Part shown: positions 24,705-32,866 of the stretch, in pieces
Layout: each line of letters opens with the position of its first letter
Numbering within the stretch: the stretch's first letter is position 1
Assembly: GCF_001435095.1 (NCBI RefSeq)
Contig: NZ_AZFC01000016.1
Span: 62,001-126,000 of the forward strand
Direction of reading: 5' to 3'
Length of the DNA: 64,000 nucleotides
Source of the DNA: Levilactobacillus spicheri DSM 15429
GTDB lineage: Bacteria; Bacillota; Bacilli; Lactobacillales; Lactobacillaceae
Translations under genes and position numbers: made by a program
The notes under the pieces: model-generated
Database searches by the model: none
Seen by the model: only the letters and a program-made list of their open reading frames with translations
What the model was told of the DNA's origin: nothing

Positions 24705-25538
24705 TTGACAATTTCCACCTATCACCACGCCGGCCTGACCCTGCCCTACCAGGACAGCGGCCGGGGCGAAGCGGTGCTGCTACTCCACGGATTCCCCGAA
24801 GACGTTGCCAGCTGGACCGGGGTGGCGGCCCGGCTCCACGCCGCCGGTTATCGGACCCTGATTCCCGCCATGCGGGGCTACGCGGCCACGGCCACGCCCC
24901 GTTCCCGGCGGGCCTACACCATCGACGCTTTGGTCACCGACCTCATCGCCCTCTTGGACCACCTGAAGCTCCGCCGAGTCCACGTGGTCGGCCATGACTG
25001 GGGCGGGCTTTTGGCCTGGGAACTGGCCATGCGGGTGCCCCACCGGTGTCAGAGTCTGACCGTCCTGGGGACCCCGCATCCCCAGGCCATGGTCTGGTCG
25101 TACACCCACTCCACCCAGCTGCTCCATAGCGCCTACATCGGTGGGTTTCAGCTCCCCCACTGGCCCGAACGGCTGGTGGCCCGCGGGCTCCACGACTGGC
25201 TGATTAAGGCCGGCCTCAATCCCGCCGATACCGCCCGGTTGACCGCGACCTTTCGTCACCCCGCGACCCTCACCGGTCCCCTGAACTGGTACCGCGCCCT
25301 CTTACTGCCTCACCAGCCCAAGGTCGCCGATAGCACGCTCTACGTGCCCACGACCTACGTGTGGGGCCGCCACGACCCGTTTCTCGGGCGGGCCGCAGCC
25401 ACCAAAACGGCCGCGTTCGTGGCGGCGGACTACCGCTTCGTGGTCTTAAACGCCGGCCACTGGCTCCCGGAGAATCGGCCGGAGGTCACGGCGCAACTCA
25501 TTTTAGACCGAATGCGGCGCGGATCAGCGGCCCATTAG
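24705..25538 (+). CDS. Alpha/beta hydrolase, epoxide-hydrolase-like
   Basis: 277-residue hydrolase. The oxyanion motif HGFPEDVASW (about 30) and the nucleophile elbow VVGHDWGG (Asp, not Ser) point to the epoxide hydrolase/haloalkane dehalogenase branch; the catalytic His is in NAGHWLPENRPE near the end. The start is TTG at 24705, seven bases after AAGGAGG; ATG codons further upstream lack a site. The physiological substrate is unknown. Base composition is very GC-rich. A terminator follows. Confidence 0.85.
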   Translation: MTISTYHHAGLTLPYQDSGRGEAVLLLHGFPEDVASWTGVAARLHAAGYRTLIPAMRGYAATATPRSRRAYTIDALVTDLIALLDHLKLRRVHVVGHDWGGLLAWELAMRVPHRCQSLTVLGTPHPQAMVWSYTHSTQLLHSAYIGGFQLPHWPERLVARGLHDWLIKAGLNPADTARLTATFRHPATLTGPLNWYRALLLPHQPKVADSTLYVPTTYVWGRHDPFLGRAAATKTAAFVAADYRFVVLNAGHWLPENRPEVTAQLILDRMRRGSAAH

Positions 25539-25551
25539 ACACGATAAAAAC

Positions 25552-25591
25552 AAAGAACCGGCTTCCCTACAATTAAGGAAGTCGGTTCTTT
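25552..25591. terminator. Intrinsic terminator
   Basis: AAAGAACCGGCTTCC pairs with GGAAGTCGGTTCTTT (one mismatch) around a ten-base loop, after the hydrolase gene. Confidence 0.85.
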
Positions 25592-25643
25592 ATTGGTTGA
25601 CGCTTCATCCACCGAATCGGAAATAGCCGCCTACGCGCAGAGC

Positions 25644-26198
25644 TCACGACCGGGTCGCGGCCCATTCTGACCGTAGATAGCTAAACAAGCACTCGTCATG
25701 ATACCCATCGGCGAGCTTTTCGTTTTGCCTGAGAATCCCCTCAAGATGAAATCCCGCTCGACGCGCAACAGCCTGACTCGCGCCATTTTCAACCGCTGCT
25801 CGAATGACGAGTCGGTTCATCCCATAATCTTGAAAGACTAGCGTACAGAGTCCCCGCACCGCCTGCGTCATCACGCCACGGCCCCGAAACGGACGGCCCA
25901 ACCAGTACCCAATATCGGCACTGCAATTGGCCTGATCAAAGCGATTACAACTGATCATCCCCGCCACAGCATCGCCGACCCAGATCACGAGGTTCAACGA
26001 TTGGCCTTGTCCTAAATGTCGATTGGTCATTTGCAGAAAAGCCACCTCATCTTGAACCGTTTGGGTCTGCGCGACCCACGGTAGGAAGCGGGTCAACCGC
26101 TCCCGGTCGGCCACCACGAGTTGAAACAACTGCGGTCCGTCCACCACTGGTCGGGGGACCGCTAACTGCAACTCTTCCGTCACTCGCTGTGCTAACAT
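25644..26198 (-). CDS. GNAT acetyltransferase, RimJ/RimL type
   Basis: 184-residue acetyl-CoA-dependent N-acetyltransferase. The sequence LFQLVVADRERLTRFLPW and the acetyl-CoA loop in GYWLGRPFRGRGVMTQAV are typical of ribosomal-protein-serine acetyltransferases (RimL/YdaF). The C-terminal motif ASQAVARRAGF, LEGILRQNEKLADGYHDE is conserved in that group. Of two close ATGs I chose the second (26198), which has AGGG at a workable distance; the first (26204) abuts it. Real target unknown. Confidence 0.85.
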   Translation of the reverse strand: MLAQRVTEELQLAVPRPVVDGPQLFQLVVADRERLTRFLPWVAQTQTVQDEVAFLQMTNRHLGQGQSLNLVIWVGDAVAGMISCNRFDQANCSADIGYWLGRPFRGRGVMTQAVRGLCTLVFQDYGMNRLVIRAAVENGASQAVARRAGFHLEGILRQNEKLADGYHDECLFSYLRSEWAATRS

Positions 26199-26261
26199 CC
26201 ACATCCCTACTTTCTTATTTGTTCTAATGTGTCAGCCACTCTTTACAAACGTTCGGTCATT

Positions 26262-26822
26262 TCAGGCGCTGGTCCGTTCCATCAACCGTAGCGTGATTCG
26301 GCCAATGTGCGGTGGGGTGACGACGCGCTCCTCGACGAACCGAAATCCCGCGGCCAGGTAAAGCTTTTCGGCGGGGATGTTCCCCTTGATGGCGTCTAAA
26401 TGCAAAACGGTCCGCCCATCCGCGAGGGCTTGTGCCAGAATAGCGCGTAACATCTTGGTCGAAATACCCCGGCCACGAAAACGGGGATGCACGGCGAACA
26501 AGTGGAGGACACCAATCTCGGCCTCGGTAGCCGGCAACCGCCAAGCGGCTCCTTGGTAGTCCGGGTCTTCACCCGCTAACAGGACGCCGACCGCGGCCAG
26601 CTGCGCGTGATCGTAGCCCAATAGCAGCTTTCCCCGATTCAAGTCGCGTTGCAGGATGGCAGCGCTGGGGTTCACCCCCCACTGCCAGGCGGGGCCGTAT
26701 GGCGTGGTGGCAATGGCCGCACACACCTCTTCGTAAAATTGGTTAACCGCCGGCAAATCGCTGGCCGTCGCACAGCGCACCTGCCAGGCTGGTGGGGTCG
26801 CTCCCCCGAATGATGTTGTCAT
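26262..26822 (-). CDS. GNAT acetyltransferase
   Basis: 186-residue GNAT protein. Motif A reads VLHLFAVHPRFRGRGISTKM, followed by LHLDAIKGNIPAEKLYLAAGFRFVEE. The substrate is not recognisable. AAGGGAG lies 11 bases before the ATG. It is near but not overlapping the RimL-like gene, on the same strand. Confidence 0.82.
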   Translation of the reverse strand: MTTSFGGATPPAWQVRCATASDLPAVNQFYEEVCAAIATTPYGPAWQWGVNPSAAILQRDLNRGKLLLGYDHAQLAAVGVLLAGEDPDYQGAAWRLPATEAEIGVLHLFAVHPRFRGRGISTKMLRAILAQALADGRTVLHLDAIKGNIPAEKLYLAAGFRFVEERVVTPPHIGRITLRLMERTSA

Positions 26823-26944
26823 GAACGTTTCACTCCCTTTGATGACTATTTATGGATACGTCTTGCTAGTTGACCCCAAATTGGGGGTGTCAGTGACTGG
26901 TCGTTCTGGTTTTAACGGGCAGGACGTGCCTCTTCATTAGTAGC

Positions 26945-28330
26945 CTACTTCAGGTCATCGATTCCCGTCATCTTGAGCGGATCGACCCAAGCAGCAAACT
27001 GGTCGGCCGTGACCTGCCCCGATCGAACGGCCGCCTCCTTGAGCGTCAGCCCCTGTTGGTCGGCCAACTGGGCGATCTCGGCGCTGGCGTGGTAGCCGAT
27101 GTGCGGGGACAGTGCCGTCACGGTCATCAGCGACTGGTCGACCAGTTCCCGCATCCGCGCCGCGTCGACGGTCATCCCGTGGACCAATTTATCGGCAAAG
27201 CCCGTCACCGTGCCCGCCAAGAGGTCGGTCGACTCCAGGAAGGCCGCAATCAGGACCGGCTTGTACACGTTCATCTCGAAGTTGCCCTGCGAAGCCGCCA
27301 CGGTGATGGTCACGTCATTGCCCATCACCCGGGTCGCGGCCATGGTCAACGCCTCGGCCTGGGTCGGATTGACTTTGCCGGGCATGATCGACGACCCGGG
27401 TTCGTTGGCCGGGATGGTCAGCTCGTGATAGCCCGCCCGGGGGCCGCTGGCCAGAAAGCGAATGTCGTTGGCAATCTTCAACAGATCACTCGCCAGCGTC
27501 TTCAGCGCCCCGTGGACCACGTTCAGCCCGGAATGCGCCGCTAGGCCGAAGAACTTGTTGGTCTCGGCGGTAAACGGCTGATGGTAGGCCTCACTCAGTT
27601 CGGCGGCCACCGCCTGGGCGAACCCCGGCGCGGCGTTCAGACCGGTCCCGACCGCCGTGCCCCCGATGGGCAACTCTAATAAGGTGTCGGTCAGGCTTTC
27701 CAGGTACGTCAGGTCGTGCTGCAGCGTGCTGACCCAGCCACTGACCTCCTGGCCAAAGGTCAACGGCGTGGCGTCCTGCAGGTGGGTCCGCCCAATCTTG
27801 ACGACTCGCCAGTACTCGGTCTGCTTGACCGTCAGCTCGGCCACCAGGTGCCGAACCGCGGCGACGACCTGGGCCACCCCCTGGTGCGCGGTGATGGTCA
27901 TCGCCGTCGGAAAGGTGTCGTTGGAGCTCTGCCCGTGGTTCACGTCGTCGTTGGGCTGCAACTCCCCGGTCGGGTCGTGGGTCAGGGCCTGATGGGCGAT
28001 AACCTCGTTGACGTTCATGTTGGTCTGCGTCCCGGACCCGGTCTGGTACACGTGCAGGGGAAAGTCGGGCCGTAACCGCGCATCGTCCAGCGCCAGCAGG
28101 TCCGTGGCGGCGGCGATGATCAACTGGGCCTTGGCGTCACTCAGTTCTCCCAGATCCCGGTTGGCCACGGCCGCCGCGCGCTTGATCTGCAGCAAGGCCC
28201 GAATCACGGGCAACGGCATCAAGGGGCCGGTGGTAAAGTTGTGCCGGCTGCGCTCCGTTTGCGGCCCCCACAACGCCTGGGCCGGCACCTTCACCGTGCC
28301 CAACGTATCTGCTTCCTCACGATAGTCCAT
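26945..28330 (-). CDS. fumC: Class II fumarate hydratase
   Basis: Interconverts fumarate and malate. 461 residues, the usual class II length (about 460). The fumarase/aspartase signature GSSIMPGKVNPTQ lies near residue 320; SSNDTFPTAM and the active-site His region GRTHLQDATPLTFGQE are present, and GSGTQTNMNVNEV is intact. The start ATG at 28330 (MDYREEADTLG) follows GGACTGAGG; the in-frame extension to 28366 is not family-like. In lactobacilli this enzyme works in the malate-fumarate-succinate branch. Confidence 0.95.
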   Translation of the reverse strand: MDYREEADTLGTVKVPAQALWGPQTERSRHNFTTGPLMPLPVIRALLQIKRAAAVANRDLGELSDAKAQLIIAAATDLLALDDARLRPDFPLHVYQTGSGTQTNMNVNEVIAHQALTHDPTGELQPNDDVNHGQSSNDTFPTAMTITAHQGVAQVVAAVRHLVAELTVKQTEYWRVVKIGRTHLQDATPLTFGQEVSGWVSTLQHDLTYLESLTDTLLELPIGGTAVGTGLNAAPGFAQAVAAELSEAYHQPFTAETNKFFGLAAHSGLNVVHGALKTLASDLLKIANDIRFLASGPRAGYHELTIPANEPGSSIMPGKVNPTQAEALTMAATRVMGNDVTITVAASQGNFEMNVYKPVLIAAFLESTDLLAGTVTGFADKLVHGMTVDAARMRELVDQSLMTVTALSPHIGYHASAEIAQLADQQGLTLKEAAVRSGQVTADQFAAWVDPLKMTGIDDLK

Positions 28331-28422
28331 CTTCCTCAGTCCTTCCAAAATTTCTACTATCATCACTGTACCCGTTCGACCGGAGCACCGTCAACTTTCA
28401 TCCGCACGACACGACCAAAAAA

Positions 28423-28586
28423 GCCTGGGACAAAAGTCTCAGACTCGTTTTTCGAATATTTAGTGTCGAAACGTGCGCCAAAAGGCAACTGGTTCCGCTT
28501 AACACCGTCATTCAGCTAATCCAAGTTCGGGATTATCTGAATGACGCCGTTAATGCTCGCCAGCTAACCGCCTTTTGTCCCACTCT
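28423..28586 (-). repeat. Family 2 intergenic repeat, full copy 2
   Basis: Inverted relative to copy 1 and about 80 percent identical by eye. The closing stem is TGGGACAAAAG (28426-28436) with CTTTTGTCCCA (28572-28582). The central hairpin GTCATTCAG...CTGAATGAC (minus strand) differs in sequence from copy 1 but pairs fully. It fills the gap between fumC and the AP2-domain gene. Confidence 0.8.
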
Positions 28587-28614
28587 CCTCTCTAGCTTCT
28601 ATTAGACTGCTGGC

Positions 28615-29103
28615 CTAACCCTCGGCCTTGATCTCAAGGTCGTTGGTCTTGGCTAATTGCTGTTCGGCCGCCTTCCGCGCCGCCACGGCGTCGTAGAAGT
28701 CGGTGAAAGTTTGGTTTAAGATATAGCGGCCGTGGTAGAATAAACGTGCCGCCCACTTACCGGAGCGCTTATCGAAACTCACGCCGATCACCCCGGAGAT
28801 GTTGCGGGAGCTCAGCTTGGTCAGCGCCGCCACGTTGGAACCGTTGACCAACGGCAAGTTGGTGGCGTTCCCGATCTGCTTACGCGTGCGGGGATCCTTG
28901 GTCAGCCGGGCCTTGCTGATATCCCGCCGGTAGCACCCGCAGCTCACGGTAATCCCGTGGCGCAGGCGGTAGCTGTCCACCGTGACCAGTTGGCCACAGC
29001 TGCATTTACACAGCCAGGTCGCATTTCCGTTCTTGGCCGTCCCGTCCCGCTTAATAACCGTCAGTCTGCCGAATTGTTGTCCACTTAAGTCTAGGAGTCT
29101 CAT
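28615..29103 (-). CDS. AP2-domain DNA-binding protein with zinc-ribbon-like N-terminus
   Basis: 162 residues. The N-terminus LDLSGQQFGRLTVIKRDG plus cysteine pairs (LCKCSCG and VSCGCY) is the small zinc-binding module often found at the start of phage and transposon HNH proteins. The C-terminal part (about 100-155: GVIGVSFDKRSGKWAARLFY, then GRYILNQTFTDFYDAVAARK) is an AP2/ERF-like domain. No nuclease motif is present. Such proteins are common in phages and mobile elements; here it stands alone next to a Family 2 repeat. GGAGG precedes the ATG. Confidence 0.8.
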   Translation of the reverse strand: MRLLDLSGQQFGRLTVIKRDGTAKNGNATWLCKCSCGQLVTVDSYRLRHGITVSCGCYRRDISKARLTKDPRTRKQIGNATNLPLVNGSNVAALTKLSSRNISGVIGVSFDKRSGKWAARLFYHGRYILNQTFTDFYDAVAARKAAEQQLAKTNDLEIKAEG

Positions 29104-29319
29104 CAGTCATTCCTCCATTCTTATCATTCAAAACGCTTGCGAGCGTTGATTTCCCCATCCGTTCTCTTGTGCTTCCCCCAGAAAAACATCCTTAACTTAT
29201 TATTCTACACACCAAACTAAAAATTAGCTTAAAGTAACCAACCTTTTCTTCGGTAATTGGTGTGAATTTACGATGATTCATTCTATCATGACAATCCATT
29301 AGAAAGAAGGAACTGACTC

Positions 29320-29691
29320 ATGCAACTTTTATTTGTGATTCTGACCTGTCTGGTCGCCCTGGAACACCTGGGCATTGCGGCGCTGGAAATCTGGGGACGC
29401 CCCGCGCAACAAGCCAACGCTTTCGGAATGCCGCTCTCATTCATCCAACAGGCGCCGGCCCGCGCGGCACTCGCTAACCAGGGCATCTACAACGGCATGC
29501 TGGCCGTGGTCATCCTGGGCGCGCTCCTGCTTCTGACCGGGACCGCGCAGCACACTACCCTGGCGTTATTGCTAGTCTTCATCGTGGTCGTGGCCCTTTT
29601 CGGCAGTCTGACCGTTAAACGTCAAATTTTTTGGCTGCAGGGATGCCCGGCATTGCTCACGTTACTCGTTTTACTTGTGCTCGGTCTTTAA
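29320..29691 (+). CDS. DUF1304 family small membrane protein
   Basis: 123-residue protein with about four membrane helices (LLFVILTCLVALEHLGIAAL, then a central NQGIYNGMLAVVILGALLLL motif). The NQGxYNG sequence and the helix pattern identify DUF1304; function unknown. AAGAAGGA lies ahead of the ATG. A strong promoter follows its stop codon, so the next transcript is separate. Confidence 0.88.
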   Translation: MQLLFVILTCLVALEHLGIAALEIWGRPAQQANAFGMPLSFIQQAPARAALANQGIYNGMLAVVILGALLLLTGTAQHTTLALLLVFIVVVALFGSLTVKRQIFWLQGCPALLTLLVLLVLGL

Positions 29692-29710
29692 CAAAATCTT
29701 TAAAAATAGG

Positions 29711-29739
29711 TTTACAGACCCGGGCGACCACGTTATAAT
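29711..29739 (+). promoter_or_regulatory. Strong sigma-70-type promoter
   Basis: TTTACA (29711-29716), a 17-base spacer and a perfect TATAAT (29734-29739). It drives the candidate small RNA at 29746-29883. Confidence 0.75.
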
Positions 29740-29745
29740 GAAGTC

Positions 29746-29883
29746 ACATATTCAGGTGAGAGCCTGCCACGGTCTTTCGATTATTGGAGGAGTTAATTAG
29801 CATTTAGCCATTATTAACACCATTGAAGCCGTACACATACTTCTATTCTGCTGGTTGCGTTCAGACGTGACTAGCTTTTTTTA
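29746..29883 (+). ncRNA. Candidate small RNA or terminated leader
   Basis: About 138 nt between a near-consensus promoter and a 10-bp terminator hairpin (GCTGGTTGCG at 29850-29859 with CGTGACTAGC at 29866-29875, three G-U pairs) followed by seven Ts. Inside, CAGG/CCTG forms a short hairpin near 29753-29766 and a GGAGGAG sequence appears near 29795 without a usable start codon. It could be an independent sRNA or an attenuator controlling the membrane gene at 29980. No known riboswitch motif was recognised. Confidence 0.5.
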
Positions 29884-29979
29884 TAATCGTTTTTAACCCC
29901 GGTGCTAACCCCCATTTCACTTCACCGGACCGCAATAGCGACTCTCATCAATCTCTCCAAAGGATCTGATGGTCTCTCT

Positions 29980-30519
29980 ATGAATACTTTAACAGCACCT
30001 TTACAAGTGACCCAACGGACGGGGTGGCGCCTAGTCAGTCTGTTCATCCTCTGCTTTGGCGGATGCCTGCTACTACAATTCACCGGCGTCATTCATGAGC
30101 CGGCACTCGTCTTCGGGATGCCGACCGGGACGACCTTCCGACAATCGGTTCTGGTGAACCTAACGACCGTCGCGGTGTTTCTCCTACTATCCTTTACTTC
30201 TATTAAGTGGCTGGGCAAGGCCCTGCTGCTCTTCATTCTCTTGGGGGCCAGTGAAGGCCTGGTCCGGTTCCTCGTCCACGTCAGCGTGCAACCCGGCGCC
30301 GCCATCGTCTTACTCATCAGCACGGTCAGTGACGTGGTCAGCGCCTACTTCCTGTTGGTGCTTCTACTGGACGTGATCGACCGCACCCGGTTTCAGACCC
30401 ACGCCCACTATTGGCGCAACTGGTGGGCCGCCCTGGTGAACGCTAACCGCCCGGCTTACGGCTGGGCCGTCAGTGCGCTCTTATTGAATACGGTCACCAG
30501 TGCGCTCTTACAAAAATAA
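29980..30519 (+). CDS. Membrane protein of unknown function
   Basis: 179 residues with four or five helices (LFILCFGGCLLLQFTGV, then VAVFLLLSFTSIKW, LLLFILLGASEGLVRFLV and IVLLISTVSDVVSAYFLLVL) and a polar C-terminal segment. The family is not recognised. The ATG at 29980 is preceded by AAAGGA but at 15 bases, longer than usual; a GTG at 29902 in frame has no site. It is either expressed from read-through of the upstream candidate sRNA terminator or from a promoter not seen. Confidence 0.65.
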   Translation: MNTLTAPLQVTQRTGWRLVSLFILCFGGCLLLQFTGVIHEPALVFGMPTGTTFRQSVLVNLTTVAVFLLLSFTSIKWLGKALLLFILLGASEGLVRFLVHVSVQPGAAIVLLISTVSDVVSAYFLLVLLLDVIDRTRFQTHAHYWRNWWAALVNANRPAYGWAVSALLLNTVTSALLQK

Positions 30520-30551
30520 CCGTGGCCGCCAATTGGCCCCTCTGAATGATC

Positions 30552-30603
30552 AAAACCGACCCCCAGTTCTCCAATCGAGAATTGGGGGTCGGTTTCTTTT
30601 TTT
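30552..30603 (+). terminator. Intrinsic terminator
   Basis: AAACCGACCCCCAGTTCTC pairs perfectly with GAGAATTGGGGGTCGGTTT, loop CAATC, then a T-run. Confidence 0.92.
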
Positions 30604-30632
30604 CATCCGTGTGAAGATCCCGGTCGTCGCAT

Positions 30633-30662
30633 AAAAAAAGACCGATCAGCCATTGATCGATC
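30633..30662 (-). terminator. Intrinsic terminator of the small membrane-protein gene
   Basis: GACCGATCA pairs with TGATCGATC (one G-U), and the minus strand then reads seven Ts. Confidence 0.75.
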
Positions 30663-30676
30663 ACAACCGTTGTTCT

Positions 30677-30793
30677 TTAGAGACTACTTGCCCGCAACCA
30701 GACACCGATCAGCTGGTAAATGGCCACCGCCATCACCGCAATGAACGCCCAGCCGGCCGCGTAGTACAGATAATAAATCCCAGGATGTTTCAT
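30677..30793 (-). CDS. Small single-helix membrane protein, 38 residues
   Basis: Too short for usual gene calling but well supported: AAGGAGG seven bases before the ATG, a complete ORF and its own terminator 15 bases after the stop. The peptide starts MKHPGIYYLYYAAGW, continues with a hydrophobic helix (AFIAVMAVAIYQLIGVWL) and ends RASSL, so a single membrane pass is expected. No family recognised. It lies between terminators of flanking genes. Confidence 0.65.
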   Translation of the reverse strand: MKHPGIYYLYYAAGWAFIAVMAVAIYQLIGVWLRASSL

Positions 30794-30879
30794 GGTGTCG
30801 CCTCCTTAAAGGCACTGTAGCATCAATCGAATCTTCCGCATAAGATTTGGACACCAACCGCTCCACTAAACCTGGCGGC

Positions 30880-31062
30880 CTAACTAACCGACATCACGGC
30901 GCGACGTTCCTGGGCCGCCGAAATAATGGCGCGTTGCTCGTCAACGGTCGCGGTGAACTTCCGCATTTGTTCTCCCGCCACGACCTGGGCGCCATGTTTT
31001 TGCGCCCGCCACGTGAGCATTTGAAATTGACGTTGTTCGTCTGACAGCTTGTTTTCTAACAT
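30880..31062 (-). CDS. Small hypothetical protein
   Basis: 60-residue soluble, probably helical protein (MLENKLSDEQRQFQMLTWRA), rich in Gln, Arg and Ala. The ATG at 31062 follows GGGGGAG; an in-frame extension upstream lacks a site. Function unknown. It is divergent from the OsmC gene. Confidence 0.65.
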   Translation of the reverse strand: MLENKLSDEQRQFQMLTWRAQKHGAQVVAGEQMRKFTATVDEQRAIISAAQERRAVMSVS

Positions 31063-31449
31063 ATGGCTCCCCCTAAATACTTGCGCCAGTGTTCTACTGC
31101 TTGTCACCCCACATTATAGGCGCAATTCATCAAGCGGTCTACCCTTTTTTGATAATTATTACAAAACATTTACAATGTCCGCAATCGCACGTAAATCCCG
31201 GAGTTGTACCGTTTTACTAAATGACAGCCCGAATTTCCAACCGTTTCGTCAAAATTGGTATAGGTTCCGGTGCAAGCAGTTGCATGCAAGGTATATCACC
31301 CGATAATTCATTTTAATAGCCATTAATTCATCAATGGTCCACCCGGCTCAGCGGGGACACGATTGCCGGCGCCAAATTGATTGTTTTTTTGGCGGAACCG
31401 GCGTACGCTGAAAGTAACGAGAAAGGCTTCAAGAAAGGACATGATAGCG
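31063..31449. other. Divergent intergenic region, AT-rich
   Basis: 387 bases without a gene, between the divergent small hypothetical gene and the OsmC gene. It is distinctly AT-rich, with blocks such as AATTCATTTTAATAG and TGCAAGCAGTTGCATGCA (an imperfect palindrome near 31272-31289). It must hold promoters for both sides, but no box is convincing enough to place. No repeat or terminator was seen. Confidence 0.4.
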
Positions 31450-31905
31450 ATGCCAATCGACCGTGAAAAGTTCCCACCCCTCTACCGGACCGTGGCCATC
31501 AACGACGATGGCCTGGAGAGTCACTCCTACGTCCCCGGGGGGCTCGATGCGCCGACCAGTAGTCCCTTAAACGACCGGCCGGGGGCGAACCCCGAACAGT
31601 TCGTGGGTCTGGCCCTCAGTACCTGCCTGAACGCGACCCTCGAGGCCATCGAACAGCGTCAGGGCCTGCCACACACCGCGCAGGTGCATACGATTGTCGA
31701 ATTTGCCCGCGATTACCGGGGCTTTCAATTTTACGTCACGGCGCAGGTTCGCATCCCGCACGTCGACCGCGACACGGCCACGGCGATGGTCGACCTGGCC
31801 GAACGCCGGTGCCCCGTGGCCAAGCTGCTGAGCGGCAGCGCCAACGTGACCGTCGAATTAGTCGATGACTTTTCCCCCGTCGAACCGGTGGAACGCCAAA
31901 ATTAA
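31450..31905 (+). CDS. OsmC/Ohr family peroxidase-like protein
   Basis: 151-residue thiol peroxidase of the OsmC superfamily that reduces organic hydroperoxides. The two redox cysteines are in LSTCLNATLEA (about residue 59) and RRCPVAKLL (about 124), at the usual spacing. The start ATG at 31450 has AAAGGA ten bases upstream; ATG 31441 sits directly on that site. A MarR-type regulator lies downstream in the opposite direction, a common oxidative-stress pairing, though nothing here proves control. Confidence 0.88.
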   Translation: MPIDREKFPPLYRTVAINDDGLESHSYVPGGLDAPTSSPLNDRPGANPEQFVGLALSTCLNATLEAIEQRQGLPHTAQVHTIVEFARDYRGFQFYVTAQVRIPHVDRDTATAMVDLAERRCPVAKLLSGSANVTVELVDDFSPVEPVERQN

Positions 31906-31908
31906 AAA

Positions 31909-31960
31909 GGGACACCACCGGTCGAACGTTTTCCGTTCATTTGGTGGTGCCCATTTTTTA
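31909..31960. terminator. Intrinsic terminator between convergent genes
   Basis: GGGACACCACC pairs with GGTGGTGCCC (one bulge) and a second short GAACG/CGTTC pair sits inside; A-run on the left and TTTTTT on the right. Confidence 0.75.
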
Positions 31961-31961
31961 A

Positions 31962-32138
31962 TTATCGACGTGAAAGGTGTTGCTTGAAACGCTGCCACCA
32001 CGATGCCGGCCGGTCGCCGCCACCGTAGACGTACGACTTCGATGGTCGTTCTGAACGCTTGCCCTCGTGGCCGTCGTCCATGAAGACAATCTTGCGCCAG
32101 CGCTTCGCCTCTTCCTCACTCATGCGCTTTTTGCTCAT
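31962..32138 (-). CDS. Small basic hypothetical protein
   Basis: 58 residues, strongly basic (MSKKRMSEEEAKRWRKIVFM, then PASWWQRFKQHLSRR). The ATG at 32138 has AAGGAG ten bases upstream; a TTG nine bases earlier is too close to it. It follows the MarR gene on the same strand by 57 bases and is probably cotranscribed. Unknown function. Confidence 0.65.
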   Translation of the reverse strand: MSKKRMSEEEAKRWRKIVFMDDGHEGKRSERPSKSYVYGGGDRPASWWQRFKQHLSRR

Positions 32139-32195
32139 TGACTTCAATCTCCTTCTACCCTAATCGGTTTAGCCCTCTATGCTAGGCGCTTCGCC

Positions 32196-32639
32196 CTACT
32201 TTTTCAAGCGGGTCACTTGGCTGAAGTCCCGAATAAAATTGAGCAGCTCGTGGGCCCGGGTCTCCCCGTAGACGTCGACCCAGCCCTGAAACCGCCGACT
32301 GATTCGCTGCCGGATCACCCGCTCGGCCTCAGTCCCAGCGGGGGTCGCAATCAGATACAGTCGCCGGCGATCATTTTCATCGGGCTGCTGCCGCAGGTAT
32401 CCCTGCCGCAGCAAGACCTTGATCTGCCGCGAGACCGCGCTCCGGGTGACCTGGCGCTGACTGGCGATATCCATCAGCGTGACCTGGTCGTGCCGGGCAA
32501 TCTCCCGCAGAATCAGATACTGTTCAAATGAAAGATGAAACTCCTTCGCTGGCTCTGATACGAACTCATCCAGATACTTCAACGAGCTCATGTAGACATC
32601 AATAAAGGCGTCCAATAAAGACTGTTCCGGTTCAGCCAT
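32196..32639 (-). CDS. MarR-family transcriptional regulator
   Basis: 147-residue winged-helix regulator: LSFEQYLILREIARHDQVTL, then recognition helix VTRSAVSRQIKVLLRQGYL and wing PDENDRRRLYLIATPAG. AGGTGG precedes the ATG. It may respond to phenolics or oxidants, as many MarR proteins do. The small basic gene is cotranscribed; the divergent neighbour is a LicD gene. Confidence 0.9.
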   Translation of the reverse strand: MAEPEQSLLDAFIDVYMSSLKYLDEFVSEPAKEFHLSFEQYLILREIARHDQVTLMDIASQRQVTRSAVSRQIKVLLRQGYLRQQPDENDRRRLYLIATPAGTEAERVIRQRISRRFQGWVDVYGETRAHELLNFIRDFSQVTRLKK

Positions 32640-32866
32640 CTTAACCCACCTGCAATTCTCAAAATACGATTTTTATCTTAGCATTTACGACCATTAAATA
32701 CCAGTTTTTTTCGCGCAACCGCCCCGGGGCGCGGAGAGTCTGGTAGAATAAATGTAGGGTAGCCTAAAACTAATGAATATTATGAACAAATATTTTTCTT
32801 CGTTGAATGATTCATTGGTCGACCCGTTCCAAGAACCATCATCTGGGGCCTAGAAAGGATCATATT

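Noticed and set aside
29746-29883. Known riboswitch in the leader before the membrane gene
   Set aside because: I compared it by eye with preQ1, SAM, TPP, fluoride, THF and yybP-type cores and found no convincing match.
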